A stretch of DNA of 64,000 nt from Caenimonas aquaedulcis (GTDB taxonomy: Bacteria; Pseudomonadota; Gammaproteobacteria; Burkholderiales; Burkholderiaceae_C): positions 2,880,618-2,944,617 of the forward strand of contig NZ_JADWYS010000001.1 of assembly GCF_015831345.1 (NCBI RefSeq), written 5' to 3'. Under the pieces are notes generated by a model. It searched no databases, had not been told where the DNA came from, and saw nothing but the letters and a program-made list of their open reading frames with translations. Positions 42,218 through 52,375 of this stretch are shown here, one piece after another (position 1 is the first letter of the stretch; each line of letters begins with the position of its first letter). A program made the position numbers and the translations under genes.

Positions 42218-43126
42218 CTATGTCCGCTTGCGCAACCCCAAGGTCATCACCGCCCCCACCACGATCAACGCCCCGACCACCTGGACGGGCGCGATCGACT
42301 GGCCCAGCACCAGCCACGCCAGCACCAGCGCGAACACCGGCTCCACATTCATGATCGCCGAATTGCCGACGACGCCCAGGCGCGGGAGCACGGTGAACAT
42401 GATCGTGAACGCGGTGCCGTAAAGGAAGGTGAGCGCGGCGAGCCCGCCCCAGCCCGCCGGCGCATCGGGCAGGTGGAAGCCGCCTTGCAGCGTCACCGTC
42501 GCCAGCGCGACGAGTCCCGCCATGACCATCGTCGTCGCGGTGCGCACGCGGCCGTCCACGTCGCCCGCTTCGTGCTGCGTGACGACCAGTGCAAGGCCGA
42601 AAGTCCCCGCAGCCGCGAGCGCGAAAGCCACGCCCGCGCCGATGCGCGCCCACTGGCCCGCGGCCCCAAGCCCGGAGGCCGCGCCGAAGACGTCGAGCGC
42701 GAGCGCAAGGCCCAGCAGGATGATGGGCATCGCCACGAGCATCGCTCGCTCGGGGCGCTGCTTGTAGAGGAGGCGCGACCACAGCGCCGTCCAGATGGGA
42801 TAGGTGTTGAAGGCCAGCAGCGCCAACGCCACCGGCAAACGTGCGACAGCGGAATACAGGCACAGGCTCTGCACGCCGATCAGCAGGCCGATGGCAGGCA
42901 GCATGCGCTTGTGCCGCGCGGTGAATGCCACGCGCACGCCCTGCATCGCGAGCAGGCCGACGATCACGAGCGCCGTGACGCTGCTGCGGAACACCACCGC
43001 CGTCGCCACGTCGACGCCGTGATTGAAGGCGACGCGTGCAGCCACATGGTTGGCGCCCATCATGAGCGCGATGAGCAGCAGCGTCGCGAAGGCCGTACCG
43101 CTGATGGCCTTGGCGGGCGCGTTCAT
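42218..43126 (-). CDS. EamA-family (DMT) transporter
   Basis: 302 residues, ten helices in two EamA repeats (MMGANHVAARVAFNHGVDVATAVVF; later LAALTFLYGTAFTIMFTVLPRLG). Its ATG overlaps the aroG stop (ATGA), so it is coupled to aroG; export of an aromatic amino acid or related product is conceivable but unproven. It converges on alr. Confidence 0.85.
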   Translation of the reverse strand: MNAPAKAISGTAFATLLLIALMMGANHVAARVAFNHGVDVATAVVFRSSVTALVIVGLLAMQGVRVAFTARHKRMLPAIGLLIGVQSLCLYSAVARLPVALALLAFNTYPIWTALWSRLLYKQRPERAMLVAMPIILLGLALALDVFGAASGLGAAGQWARIGAGVAFALAAAGTFGLALVVTQHEAGDVDGRVRTATTMVMAGLVALATVTLQGGFHLPDAPAGWGGLAALTFLYGTAFTIMFTVLPRLGVVGNSAIMNVEPVFALVLAWLVLGQSIAPVQVVGALIVVGAVMTLGLRKRT

Positions 43127-44199
43127 GCGGCTCGAGCCTGGCGCACCGCGGCCGCGAGTGCCTGCAGCACGTCCACCGTACTGTCCCAGCCGATGCACCC
43201 GTCCGTGACGCTCTGGCCGTAGGTCAAGCCTGCGCGGCCGGCGGTGATGTCCTGCCGCCCTTCGACCAGGTGGCTCTCCAGCAGCACGCCCGCAATGGTG
43301 CGCGAGCCCGCGGCGAGCTGCCGCGCCACGTCACGGGCGACTTCGGGCTGGCGACGGTAGTCCTTCGAGCTGTTGCCGTGGCTGCAGTCGACCAGCAGCC
43401 GGGGCGTGAGGCCGGAGTCGGCGAGCGCCTTCGCAGCGGACGCCACGCTCGCCTCGTCGTAGTTCGGCCCGCCGTTCGCGCCGCGCAGCACGAGGTGCGC
43501 ATCCGGGTTGCCCGTCGTGGTGACGACGATGGCGCGGCCCTCCAGCGAAATGCTGGGGAAGATGTGCGATTGCGCCGCGACGTGGATCGCATCGATCGCG
43601 ACGGACACGCTGCCGTTGGTCGCGTTCTTGAACCCCAGCGGCGCGGACAACGCGGACGCCATCTGGCGATGCAACGGGCTTTCCACCGTGCGCGCACCGA
43701 TCGCGCCCCAGCTGAGCAACTCGGCGTAGTACTGCGGTGTGACGAGGTCCAGGATCTCCGACGCCGCGGGCACGCCGAGCCGGGCGCATTCGAGCAGGAT
43801 GCGGCGCGCCGTGCGCAGCCCTTCGCCGATGTCGCCTTCGCCATCCAGGGTCGGGTCGTAGATGAGTCCCTTCCAGCCCATGCGCGTACGGGGTTTTTCG
43901 AAGTAGACGCGCATCACGGGGAAGAGCGCATCACCGAGCTGCGCGCCGAGGGTCTTCAAGCGCCGCGCGTACTCGATCGCCGATGCCGGTTCATGGATGG
44001 AACAGGGCCCGACCACGACGAGCAGGCGCGGATCCTCGCCGCGCAGGATGCGGCGAACGGTCTCGCGCGCTTTCGCGATGTGCACCGCCTGCGTGTCCGA
44101 GCAGGGCAATTCCTCCAGCAGTTCACGCGGGGTCGGCAGCGCGGTCTCGCGCGCGATGTGCTGGTCCGCAATGTGGCGGTCGGGTCCGGGATGGGTCAT
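43123..44199 (-). CDS. aroG: 3-deoxy-7-phosphoheptulonate synthase (DAHP synthase, class I)
   Basis: 358 residues. LLVVVGPCSIHEPASAIEYARRL, YFEKPRTRMGWKGLIYDP, TVESPLHRQMASALSAPLGFKNATNGS and LLVDCSHGNSSKDY contain the PEP, E4P and metal-binding residues. First step of the shikimate pathway from PEP and erythrose 4-phosphate. Upstream neighbour is the ketopantoate-reductase-like gene. Confidence 0.96.
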   Translation of the reverse strand: MTHPGPDRHIADQHIARETALPTPRELLEELPCSDTQAVHIAKARETVRRILRGEDPRLLVVVGPCSIHEPASAIEYARRLKTLGAQLGDALFPVMRVYFEKPRTRMGWKGLIYDPTLDGEGDIGEGLRTARRILLECARLGVPAASEILDLVTPQYYAELLSWGAIGARTVESPLHRQMASALSAPLGFKNATNGSVSVAIDAIHVAAQSHIFPSISLEGRAIVVTTTGNPDAHLVLRGANGGPNYDEASVASAAKALADSGLTPRLLVDCSHGNSSKDYRRQPEVARDVARQLAAGSRTIAGVLLESHLVEGRQDITAGRAGLTYGQSVTDGCIGWDSTVDVLQALAAAVRQARAA

Positions 44200-44208
44200 G
44201 CGGACTCG

Positions 44209-45189
44209 TCAGTACAAGCCGTGCACTCTGGCGTGCAGCCGGCTGAGTCCGAGCAAGGCATCGGTGCAGGGAGTCGCCACTCCCGTCAGCTCCCCGAGCT
44301 CCTTCACCACCGTCACCAGCGCATCCAGCTCGACCGGCTTGCGCGCTTCCACGTCCTGGAGCATCGAGGTCTTGAAGGCGCCGAGCTTGCGCGTGACGGC
44401 GTGCCTGTCCTCGGGGTCCTGGTCGATCGGGATGCCGATGCGCGCGCCGATCTCCTTCGCTTCCAGCATCACCTTGCCGATGAAGGCGCGCACGAGCTCG
44501 TCATCGAGCACGAGGTCTGTCGTGGCGCCGGTCATGGCGCTGATCGGGTTCATCGTCATGTTGCCCCAGAGCTTGAACCATGCGTCCTTCTGGATCTGCT
44601 CGGCGATCACGCACTCGAAGCCGGAGCGTTCGAGCAGGGCCGCCAGCTCGCGCACGCGCCCCGTCTTTTCCCCGTAGGGCTCGCCGATGATCAGCTTGTT
44701 GCCGAAATGCTGTCGCACCTGCCCCGGGCCGTCGAGCGAGCAGCTCGCGTGCACCACGCAGCCGACGATGTGCTTCGCAGGGATGTGCCCGGCGATGCTT
44801 CCATCCGCGTCGACCGACTTCAAGCGCGTGCCCGCGTACCGGCCGCCGAAGCCCTCAAGGAACCACCATGGCACCCCGTTCATCGCGGTGAGGACGATGG
44901 TGTGCGGCCCGATCAACGGCCCGATCGCGCGCGCGACATCGGTCATCGCCGGCGCCTTCACCGCGACGACGACGAGGTCCTGCACGCCGAGCTCGGCCGG
45001 GCTGCTGCTCGCACGAACCTGGGCGTGATCCGTCTTGCCGCCGGCCGCCTGCGTCAGCGACAGGCCATCCTGGCGAATGGCAGCCAGCGTCGCGCCGCGC
45101 GCGACCACGCTCACGTCGCAGCCCGCCTTCGCGAGCCGCAGTCCGATCCATCCGCCGATCGCGCCGGCGCCGTAGATGCAGGTCTTCAT
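44209..45189 (-). CDS. 2-dehydropantoate 2-reductase family protein
   Basis: 326 residues from MKTCIYGAGAIGGWIGLRLA, a classic GxGxxG NAD(P) site. The catalytic Lys region (FKLWGNMTMNPISAMTG) and C-terminal ApbA/PanE helical domain (KTSMLQDVEARKPVELDALVTVV) are present. PanE paralogues are frequent in catabolic clusters, and this one sits 4 bp after the class II aldolase, so it may reduce a 2-oxo acid other than ketopantoate. Earlier in-frame starts lack a ribosome site. Confidence 0.85.
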   Translation of the reverse strand: MKTCIYGAGAIGGWIGLRLAKAGCDVSVVARGATLAAIRQDGLSLTQAAGGKTDHAQVRASSSPAELGVQDLVVVAVKAPAMTDVARAIGPLIGPHTIVLTAMNGVPWWFLEGFGGRYAGTRLKSVDADGSIAGHIPAKHIVGCVVHASCSLDGPGQVRQHFGNKLIIGEPYGEKTGRVRELAALLERSGFECVIAEQIQKDAWFKLWGNMTMNPISAMTGATTDLVLDDELVRAFIGKVMLEAKEIGARIGIPIDQDPEDRHAVTRKLGAFKTSMLQDVEARKPVELDALVTVVKELGELTGVATPCTDALLGLSRLHARVHGLY

Positions 45190-45193
45190 CGCA

Positions 45194-45970
45194 TCAATTC
45201 CTGTAGGAGGCGTCGATCCTGTCGACGCGGCGCACGAGCGCATCGAACACGTCCTGGCCCGCGCCGAACTTCTGGTCCCACTGGAAGGAATCTTCCACCG
45301 TCTTCGCGGCCACCGCCTCCGGGACGGGGATTGCGGGTCCGAGCGCCGCTTGCGCGGCTTGCACTTCGCAGGCGCGCTGCAGCGTCCACAGCCGCACGAA
45401 AGCCAGGGGCAGCGTGCGGCCCCAGGTGAGCAGGCCGTGGTTGCGCAGGATGACCGCCGGCTTGTCGCCGATGTTCTTGAGCAGGCGCGGCGCTTCGTCG
45501 GCGTGGATCGTGATGCCTTCGAAGTCGTGGTACGCCACGAGGCCGTGCAGTTGCGCGGAATAGAAGTTGTTCTGCGCGAGCCCGCCTTGCGTGCAAGCCA
45601 CCGCGAGCCCGGCGGTCGTGTGGGTGTGCATCACGCAGTGCGCATCGCCAATGTTCTCGTGGATCGCTGAATGCACGGTGAAGCCCGCGGGATTCACCGG
45701 CCAGGGGTTGTCGTCGAGCTTGGTGCCCTTCAGGTCGATCTTCAGCAGGTTGCTCGCCGTCACCTCGCTGTAGTGCAGGCCGAAGGGGTTGATGAGGAAC
45801 TGCTTTTCGCCGCCCGTCACGCTGTCGGGCAGCCGCACGGTGATGTGGTTGTAGATCATCTCGGTCCAGCCGAGCAGGTCGAAGACGCGGTAGCAGGCCG
45901 CGAGTTCCACGCGGGACTTCCATTCGTCCGGGTGCATGCCGCGCGCGGCGGGCTTGAGGATGGCGTTCAT
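45194..45970 (-). CDS. Class II aldolase/adducin family protein
   Basis: 258 residues. Zinc-ligand histidines in MHTHTTAGLAVACT and RNHGLLTWGRTLP; YNHITVRLPD and FLINPFGLHYSEVTASNLLKIDL are family signatures. Members cleave or isomerise sugar phosphates or act on aromatic-pathway intermediates. Here it follows hpaI by 28 bp, at the distal end of the hpa operon. Its substrate is unknown and it is not a standard hpa enzyme. Confidence 0.88.
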   Translation of the reverse strand: MNAILKPAARGMHPDEWKSRVELAACYRVFDLLGWTEMIYNHITVRLPDSVTGGEKQFLINPFGLHYSEVTASNLLKIDLKGTKLDDNPWPVNPAGFTVHSAIHENIGDAHCVMHTHTTAGLAVACTQGGLAQNNFYSAQLHGLVAYHDFEGITIHADEAPRLLKNIGDKPAVILRNHGLLTWGRTLPLAFVRLWTLQRACEVQAAQAALGPAIPVPEAVAAKTVEDSFQWDQKFGAGQDVFDALVRRVDRIDASYRN

Positions 45971-45998
45971 GGTCGGGCCTCCAGTCGATAGGTCATGC

Positions 45999-46808
45999 TC
46001 AATAGCTCTTGCTGGCGGGGACCGCGGCGGCGCCCGGCTTGAACTTCGCCACCAGCGCGGACGTGGCTTTCATCAGCAGGTTCGTGTCCAGCCCCACGGC
46101 GACGAACTCGCAGCCCAGGTCCAGGTATTCGCGAGCCAGGGTCTCGTCGGGCCACAAGATGCCTGCGGCCTTGCCGGCCTTGTGGATGCGCGCGATGGCG
46201 TCCTTGATCGCGGCCTGCACTTCCGGGTGCGCCTGGTTGCCCACATGGCCGAGCGCCGCCGACAGGTCCGCCGGTCCGATGAAGACCCCGTCGACGCCCT
46301 CCGTCGCGGCGATCGCGTCGAGGTTGGCCAGCGCCTCGCGCGTCTCGGCCTGCACGAGCAAGCAGACCTGCTCGTTCGCTTCCTTCGCGTAGGCCGGGAT
46401 GCGGCCCCAGCGCGACGCGCGCGCGCCGCCCATGCCGCGGATGCCCTGCGGTGGGTAGCGGGTCGCGCGCACGAGGTCCGCCGCCTGCTGCGCCGTATCG
46501 ACCATCGGCACCAGCAGGCTCTGCAGGCCCAGGTCGAGGTATTGCTTGATGAGCGTCGTGCCGATGTGGCCGTGGCCGACCGGAACGCGCGCGATCGCGT
46601 GGGATTGCGGATACGCGGCGATCACCTGCGCCTGCTGCAGGAGGGTGCGCAGGTCGTTGGGCGAATGCTCGCCGTCGAGCAGGAGCCAGTCGAAGCCGGC
46701 GCCGGCGCAGATCTCCGTGGTGTAGTGATCGGCCAGGCCGACCCACAGGCCGATCTGGGGGCGCTTCTCGCGCAGGGCTTGCTTGAAGGGATTGACGGGG
46801 TTGTGCAC
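45999..46808 (-). CDS. hpaI: 4-hydroxy-2-oxoheptane-1,7-dioate aldolase
   Basis: 269 residues from GTG. HpcH/HpaI fold: [38 protein letters not shown], the metal-binding [15 protein letters not shown] (Glu) and [14 protein letters not shown] (Asp). Cleaves the pathway product to pyruvate and succinate semialdehyde, the final reaction of the homoprotocatechuate route. 9 bp downstream of hpaH. Confidence 0.95.
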   Translation of the reverse strand: MHNPVNPFKQALREKRPQIGLWVGLADHYTTEICAGAGFDWLLLDGEHSPNDLRTLLQQAQVIAAYPQSHAIARVPVGHGHIGTTLIKQYLDLGLQSLLVPMVDTAQQAADLVRATRYPPQGIRGMGGARASRWGRIPAYAKEANEQVCLLVQAETREALANLDAIAATEGVDGVFIGPADLSAALGHVGNQAHPEVQAAIKDAIARIHKAGKAAGILWPDETLAREYLDLGCEFVAVGLDTNLLMKATSALVAKFKPGAAAVPASKSY

Positions 46809-46817
46809 GGGGGTGCC

Positions 46818-47618
<801 letters not shown>

Positions 47619-47629
47619 GGCGTGGCTTC

Positions 47630-48028
47630 CTACTTCTGGAACAGGGGATGCAGGTTGCTGTGCTTGGCGTCGTACACCTGGCCGGGGCTCTCGTCGACCT
47701 GCAGCGTGATGCCCATCAGCTGCTGCTCGAACAACGTGGCGAACCGCGCCTTGACCGCGGCGGTCAACGCGTCGCCCGTCGCCTTCTTCGCGCTGTCGCT
47801 GCGCCCCGCCGCGATCCGCACGTTCACGTAGACGAACGCGTAATCGCGCTTCCCGTCCGCGACCGCATAGTGCGCCGCGGGGTACGCCATCACGCGCGTG
47901 CCGCCGGTGGGGTACAACAACGCACCACCCTCGTCCTTCTGCGTCACGATGACGTCCGCGAGATCGCGGCACAGCGCATCCATGTCGGCGTCGATGTTGG
48001 GTGTGTATTGGATGACGATGTGCGGCAT
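47630..48028 (-). CDS. hpaF: 5-carboxymethyl-2-hydroxymuconate delta-isomerase
   Basis: 132 residues, tautomerase-superfamily fold. After removal of Met, Pro-1 ([13 protein letters not shown]) is the catalytic base. C-terminal [24 protein letters not shown] is a CHMI signature. Trimeric cytosolic enzyme between HpaE and HpaG steps. 5 bp after hpaD. Confidence 0.93.
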   Translation of the reverse strand: MPHIVIQYTPNIDADMDALCRDLADVIVTQKDEGGALLYPTGGTRVMAYPAAHYAVADGKRDYAFVYVNVRIAAGRSDSAKKATGDALTAAVKARFATLFEQQLMGITLQVDESPGQVYDAKHSNLHPLFQK

Positions 48029-48033
48029 GGCGT

Positions 48034-48930
48034 TCAGCTCCAGAAACCAAAATCGGGGTCAGATTCCAATTCTTCCAGCGGCGTCACCGGGAAGATCGCG
48101 TTGATCTGCCCGGTACCCGAGCTGCCGAAGTAGGGCGTGACGATCTCCGCCTTGCCCTCGTAGCGGTCCCACCCGAGCAGGCCCAGCAGCATCGCGGTGT
48201 CGTGCATGTCGCCCTCGCCCCAGCACTTGTCCGCGTACATCGGCAGCATGCCGAGGAAGGTCTTCCACTCGCCGGCCTTCCAGAGCTCGACCACGCGCCG
48301 GTCCACCTGCTCGAGGAACGGGTCGTAGACCTTGTGCATGAATTCCGGCGCGCGCCCGTTGTCCGCGAAGTGGTGCGAGAGCGATCCGCTGGCGAACACC
48401 GCCACCGTGCCGTCGTACTTCTCCTCGATCGCGCGGCGCACCGCGAGCCCGAAGCGGCCGCTCTCGTGCAGGTCGTGCCAGTCGCACCAGCCGCTCACGC
48501 AGACCACCTTGTAGTGCTTGTCGCCGTTCATGTAGCGCATGGGCACGAGCGTGCCGTATTCCAGCTCCAGCGTCGTGTCCGAATGCGCGCGGCTCTTGAC
48601 ACCCATCGCGTTGGCCATGTCGCCGATCAGGTGGCCGAGCTCCGGGTTGCCCGGATACGCGTAGGGCATGTTCTTGATGAAGTGCGGCAGCTCGTTGCTG
48701 GTGTAGGTGCCCTCGAACCTGGGCCCGCAGTTGATGTGGTATTCGCTGTTGACCTGCCAGTGCACGTCGAACACCACGATGGTGTCCACGCCGAGCGCGC
48801 GGCAGCGCCGGTCGATCTCCTTGTGCCCGTTGATCGCGGCGTCGCGGCAGCCGAAATTCGGCCCCGGGAACTCCGACAGGTACATCGACGGCACGTGGGT
48901 GATCTTGGCGGCGAGCGCGAGCTTACCCAT
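48034..48930 (-). CDS. hpaD: 3,4-dihydroxyphenylacetate 2,3-dioxygenase (LigB-type extradiol)
   Basis: 298 residues. Class III extradiol fold; [15 protein letters not shown] gives one iron-ligand His, DVHWQ another, [13 protein letters not shown] the catalytic His pair. Opens the homoprotocatechuate ring to 5-carboxymethyl-2-hydroxymuconate semialdehyde. Its last 12 codons ([12 protein letters not shown]) come from a short dispersed repeat also found at the waaF start, so its C terminus has been rebuilt. Confidence 0.95.
   Translation of the reverse strand: MGKLALAAKITHVPSMYLSEFPGPNFGCRDAAINGHKEIDRRCRALGVDTIVVFDVHWQVNSEYHINCGPRFEGTYTSNELPHFIKNMPYAYPGNPELGHLIGDMANAMGVKSRAHSDTTLELEYGTLVPMRYMNGDKHYKVVCVSGWCDWHDLHESGRFGLAVRRAIEEKYDGTVAVFASGSLSHHFADNGRAPEFMHKVYDPFLEQVDRRVVELWKAGEWKTFLGMLPMYADKCWGEGDMHDTAMLLGLLGWDRYEGKAEIVTPYFGSSGTGQINAIFPVTPLEELESDPDFGFWS
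48051..48076. repeat. Short dispersed repeat, copy 1 (inside hpaD 3' end)
   Basis: Shares tcagattccaattcttcc and flanking bases (24 of 26 identical) with 57111-57136. It resembles the AATTGGAATCTGACCCC-type short repeats that I recall as frequent near gene ends in Burkholderiales. This copy is read as coding sequence. Confidence 0.75.
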
Positions 48931-48952
48931 GGCGGGACTTCCGGCTGTTTGG

Positions 48953-48972
48953 CCCTCCCCTCGAGGGGAGGG
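48953..48972. repeat. 20-bp perfect palindrome between hpaE and hpaD
   Basis: ccctcccctcgaggggaggg is fully self-complementary and is followed by further G-rich tracts. It could form a hairpin separating the hpaE and hpaD messages, or be an extragenic repeat of the kind common in this group. No T-run, so not a clear terminator. Confidence 0.6.
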
Positions 48973-49014
48973 ACGGGGAGGGGGGAGCCAAGATTGCCCC
49001 TTGGGGGAGCGGCA

Positions 49015-50475
49015 TCATGCCGATCCCCAGTGCGGAATGTGGTGCGAGCCTAGCGACACCGCGATGTTTTTCGGCTCGAGGAACACTTCGTAGCTCCAGG
49101 TGCCGCCCTCGCGCCCGGTGCCGGAAGCCTTGGTGCCGCCGAAGGGCTGGCGCAGGTCGCGCACGTTCTGGCTGTTGACGAAGCACATGCCCGCCTCGAC
49201 TGCCGCAGCGACACGGTGCGCGCGGCCGATGTTCTCGGTGAAGACATAGCTGGACAGTCCGTACGCGATGTCGTTGGCCTTCGCGATTGCATCGGCCTCG
49301 TCGCCGAACGGGATCAGGCACGCGACCGGCCCGAAAATTTCGTCCTGCGCGATCTTCATGCGGTTGTCCACGTCGGCGAAGACGGTGGGCAGCACGTAAT
49401 TGCCCTTCTTCACGCGGTCCGGCACGAGCGGAGCGTCGAGTCCGCCGCACAGCAGCGTCGCGCCTTCCTTCGGTCCCATCTCGATGTAGCTGCGCACCTT
49501 GGCGAGGTGCACTTGCGAAATCATCGGGCCGATGGTGGTCTTTTCGTCGAGCGGGTCGCCGACGGAAATCTTCTTCGCGCGCGCCACGAAGCGCTCGACG
49601 AAGGACGCGTAGAGGGACTGCTGCACCAGGATGCGACTGCCCGCCGTGCAACGCTCGCCGTTGTTCGAGAAGATCATGAACACGGCGGCGTCCAGCGCGC
49701 GCTCGAAGTCGGCGTCGTCGAAGACGATGAAGGGCGACTTGCCGCCCAGCTCCATGCTGAACTTCTTCAGGCCCGCCTGCTGCACGATGCGGTTGCCCGT
49801 GGCGGTGGAGCCGGTGAAGGAGATCGCGCGCACGTCGCGGTGCTTCACCAGCGGCTCGCCCGCGTCCTTGCCATACCCGTGCACCAGGTTCAGCACGCCG
49901 GGCGGGATGCCGGCCTCCAGGGCGAGCTCGCCCAGGCGCGATGCGGTGAGCGGCGACAGCTCGCTCATCTTGAGCACGGCGGTGTTGCCGAACGCGAGGC
50001 AGGGCGCGACCTTCCACGTCGCCGTCATGAAGGGCACGTTCCAGGGCGAGATCAGCGCGCACACGCCGACCGGGTGGAACAGCGTGTAGTTCAGGTGCGT
50101 GTCGGTCGGGTAGGTGTGCCCGTCGACGCGCGTGCACATCTCGGCGAAGTAATAGAAGTTGTCCGCGGCGCGCGGCACGAGCTGCTTGCCCGTCTGTGCG
50201 ATCACCTGGCCCGTGTCGTTGGTCTCGGCCTGTGCGATCTCGGGCACGTGCGCGGCGATGAGGTCGCCGAGCTTGCGCACGAGCTTCGCGCGCTGCGGCG
50301 CGGGCATCGCCGCCCACTTCGGGAATGCGTCCTTGGCCGCGGCGACGGCGGCGTCGACTTCCGGTTCGCCGCCCGCCGCGACCTCCGCGAGCACCTCCTG
50401 CGTCGCAGGGTTGACGCTCTGGAAGTAGTCGCGGCCCGGGACCTGCTTGCCGTTGATGAGGTGGTCGATCTTCAT
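49015..50475 (-). CDS. hpaE: 5-carboxymethyl-2-hydroxymuconate semialdehyde dehydrogenase
   Basis: 486 residues, ALDH superfamily. Catalytic Cys in NNGERCTAGSR, general-base Glu in SMELGGKSPF, NAD site SFTGSTATGNRI, and EIFGPV near the end. Oxidises the ring-opened semialdehyde to the acid. Ends 84 bp before hpaD; begins 8 bp after hpaG2. Confidence 0.95.
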   Translation of the reverse strand: MKIDHLINGKQVPGRDYFQSVNPATQEVLAEVAAGGEPEVDAAVAAAKDAFPKWAAMPAPQRAKLVRKLGDLIAAHVPEIAQAETNDTGQVIAQTGKQLVPRAADNFYYFAEMCTRVDGHTYPTDTHLNYTLFHPVGVCALISPWNVPFMTATWKVAPCLAFGNTAVLKMSELSPLTASRLGELALEAGIPPGVLNLVHGYGKDAGEPLVKHRDVRAISFTGSTATGNRIVQQAGLKKFSMELGGKSPFIVFDDADFERALDAAVFMIFSNNGERCTAGSRILVQQSLYASFVERFVARAKKISVGDPLDEKTTIGPMISQVHLAKVRSYIEMGPKEGATLLCGGLDAPLVPDRVKKGNYVLPTVFADVDNRMKIAQDEIFGPVACLIPFGDEADAIAKANDIAYGLSSYVFTENIGRAHRVAAAVEAGMCFVNSQNVRDLRQPFGGTKASGTGREGGTWSYEVFLEPKNIAVSLGSHHIPHWGSA

Positions 50476-50483
50476 GGTGTGCT

Positions 50484-51236
50484 TCAGGCGGCTGCGATGG
50501 TGTTCATGAGCGCGCCCAGGCCTTCGATCTCCGTCACCACGACGTCGCCGGGGCGGCAGTCCACCACGCCGTCGGGCGTGCCGGTGAGGATCAGGTCGCC
50601 GGGGCGCAGCGTCATGAAGCTGGAGAAATACTCGATGAGGAAGGGCACGTCGAAGATCATGTCCTTCGTGTTTCCCGACTGCGTGAGCTTGCCGTTGACG
50701 GTGGTGGACAGGGCGAGCGCCATCGGGTCGGGCACGTCGCCGCGCTCCACGAACCACGGGCCGAGCGGCGTCGCGCCGTCGCGGTTCTTCACGCGCAGGT
50801 TGGGGCGGTACCAGTTCTCGAGGTAGTCGCGGATCGCGTAGTCGTTCGCCACCGTGTAGCCCGCGATGTAGTCGTAGGCGTCGCCGCGTTTCACGTGTTT
50901 CGCCTGCCTGCCGATGACGACGGTGAGTTCGCATTCGTAGTGCATGAAGTCCACATCGGCGGGCCTGCGCGTCGTCTGGCGGTGTCCCGTCAGCGCGCTG
51001 GGACTCTTCAGGAACACCAGCGGCTCCTCCGGCGCCTTGAAGGCGAGCTCCTTCGCGTGGTCGGCGTAGTTGAGGCCGAGCGCGAGGATGGTGCGCGGCT
51101 GGCGCGTCGGGTTGAGCGGCGGTAGCCACGTGACGTCGTCGAAGGACACGAGCTTCGCGTTGTCCAGCATCAGAAGCCCGTCGCGCTCGGCGGCGTTCTG
51201 CGTCACGCCTTCATGGATCACGCGGGCGTACTTCAT
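50484..51236 (-). CDS. hpaG2: Homoprotocatechuate-pathway isomerase/decarboxylase, HpaG half (FAH fold)
   Basis: 250 residues. FAH-type fold with metal ligands in DFMHYECELTVVIGR (E-x-E) and a distal Asp; ILALGLNYADHAKEL and LTGTPDGVVDCRPGDVVVTEIEGLG are signatures. E. coli HpaG is one 429-residue fusion of two FAH domains; here the halves are separate genes overlapping by ATGA. This half is taken as the decarboxylase/isomerase subunit; which half performs which step is inference. Confidence 0.92.
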   Translation of the reverse strand: MKYARVIHEGVTQNAAERDGLLMLDNAKLVSFDDVTWLPPLNPTRQPRTILALGLNYADHAKELAFKAPEEPLVFLKSPSALTGHRQTTRRPADVDFMHYECELTVVIGRQAKHVKRGDAYDYIAGYTVANDYAIRDYLENWYRPNLRVKNRDGATPLGPWFVERGDVPDPMALALSTTVNGKLTQSGNTKDMIFDVPFLIEYFSSFMTLRPGDLILTGTPDGVVDCRPGDVVVTEIEGLGALMNTIAAA

Positions 51237-51856
51237 GCGGCCTCCGCGACCAGCGTGTTGGTCAGGGTGCCGAGCCCCTCGGCGCGGATCTCGATGGTGT
51301 CGCCCACCTTTGCGCGCGGCCGGCCCACATCGCAGCCGAGCATCAGTACGTCGCCGGCGCCGAGCGTCATGAATTCGCTCACATCCGTCAGCAACTGCCG
51401 CGGCGCGCGGACAAGGTCGTTGAACCGCACCGTCTGGCGCGGCTCGCCGTTGATGCGCACTTCCAGCACGAACCAGCCCGGGTCCGCGCAGTCTTCATCG
51501 CGCATCATCTTGCTGCCCACGCCGAGGAAGCCGTCGAGGCACTTGAACTTGACGGGCGGACGGAACAGGCTCTCGTGCGGGATGGACAGGTCGTTCATCA
51601 GCACGTAGCCCGCCGGATCGCCGGGGCCTTTCATCACGAAGCCGATGGTGGCGCCGACTTCCACTTCGTGCACGCGGGCGGGCACGGGAATCCGCGCGCC
51701 GTCCTCGCTCCAGGTGTTCGCAGGCTTGATGTACAGCACCGGGGCCCTGGGCGGCGCCTTGTACGGCGGTTCGTGCGCCTTGCCGCCCAACGCCGCGAGT
51801 TCGCCGCGGAAGTTCAGCAGCGTGCCGTAGACGGTGCCCATGAGGAGAAAGCTCAT
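51233..51856 (-). CDS. hpaG1: Homoprotocatechuate-pathway isomerase/decarboxylase, second HpaG half
   Basis: 207 residues, FAH fold (PVLYIKPANTWSEDGARIPVPA, HEVEVGATIGFVM, LMLGCDVGRPRAKVGDTIEIRAEGLG). Shorter than its partner, as in other split HpaG systems. Its ATG overlaps the hpaR stop (ATGA) and its stop overlaps the hpaG2 ATG, so hpaR, G1 and G2 are translationally chained. An internal ATG five codons in is possible. Confidence 0.92.
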   Translation of the reverse strand: MSFLLMGTVYGTLLNFRGELAALGGKAHEPPYKAPPRAPVLYIKPANTWSEDGARIPVPARVHEVEVGATIGFVMKGPGDPAGYVLMNDLSIPHESLFRPPVKFKCLDGFLGVGSKMMRDEDCADPGWFVLEVRINGEPRQTVRFNDLVRAPRQLLTDVSEFMTLGAGDVLMLGCDVGRPRAKVGDTIEIRAEGLGTLTNTLVAEAA

Positions 51857-52281
51857 CGCCGCTCCAGTTCGATGACCTGGTCCAGCAGCTCGTAAAGCTC
51901 GGACAGCTTTTCCTTGCCGAGCGTCTTTTCCATCCATTCGTAATGGGCCTCGACGGTATGCGACAGCTTTTCCGCAAGCTTCAAGCCCTTGGACGTGGCG
52001 GCGATCGCGGTGCGGCGCTGGTCCGTCGGGTCGCGCTCGCGGCGGATGAGGCCGTCGCGCTCCATGCGCGTGAGCACGCCCGTGAGGCTGGGGCCGAGGA
52101 TGTATGCCTCGCGCGACACGCGCCCGGTCTCCACCGTGCCGTGCTCGCCGAGCACGCGCAGCACGCGCCACTGCTGGTCCGACAGCCCATGCTCGCGCAG
52201 GCTGGGGCGCGTGTGGGTCATGACGGACTCGCGCGCTTGCAGCAGCAGGCGCGGCAGGTTGCGGTGCGTGAACGAAGGCAT
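51853..52281 (-). CDS. hpaR: MarR-family regulator of homoprotocatechuate degradation
   Basis: 142 residues, HpaR length. Winged HTH (TVETGRVSREAYILGPSLTGVLTRMERDGLIRRERDPTDQRR) in the middle; amphipathic dimer helices at both ends. E. coli HpaR represses the hpa genes and itself until homoprotocatechuate-type ligands appear. First gene of the long minus-strand operon, with a palindrome 15 bp before its start. Confidence 0.94.
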   Translation of the reverse strand: MPSFTHRNLPRLLLQARESVMTHTRPSLREHGLSDQQWRVLRVLGEHGTVETGRVSREAYILGPSLTGVLTRMERDGLIRRERDPTDQRRTAIAATSKGLKLAEKLSHTVEAHYEWMEKTLGKEKLSELYELLDQVIELERR

Positions 52282-52295
52282 GGCGGGAATTATTT

Positions 52296-52310
52296 AACAT
52301 ATTAAATGTT
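52296..52310. promoter_or_regulatory. Candidate HpaR operator
   Basis: AACAT-attaa-ATGTT, in the only AT-rich stretch of the gap, 15 bp before hpaR. Symmetry, size and site match a MarR-type autorepressor sequence. Confidence 0.6.
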
Positions 52311-52375
52311 GGGCCGCCGCACTGCAACCCGCCGGCATCGGTAGATACCCTGCCCGGCTATAGTCGGTCGCACAC

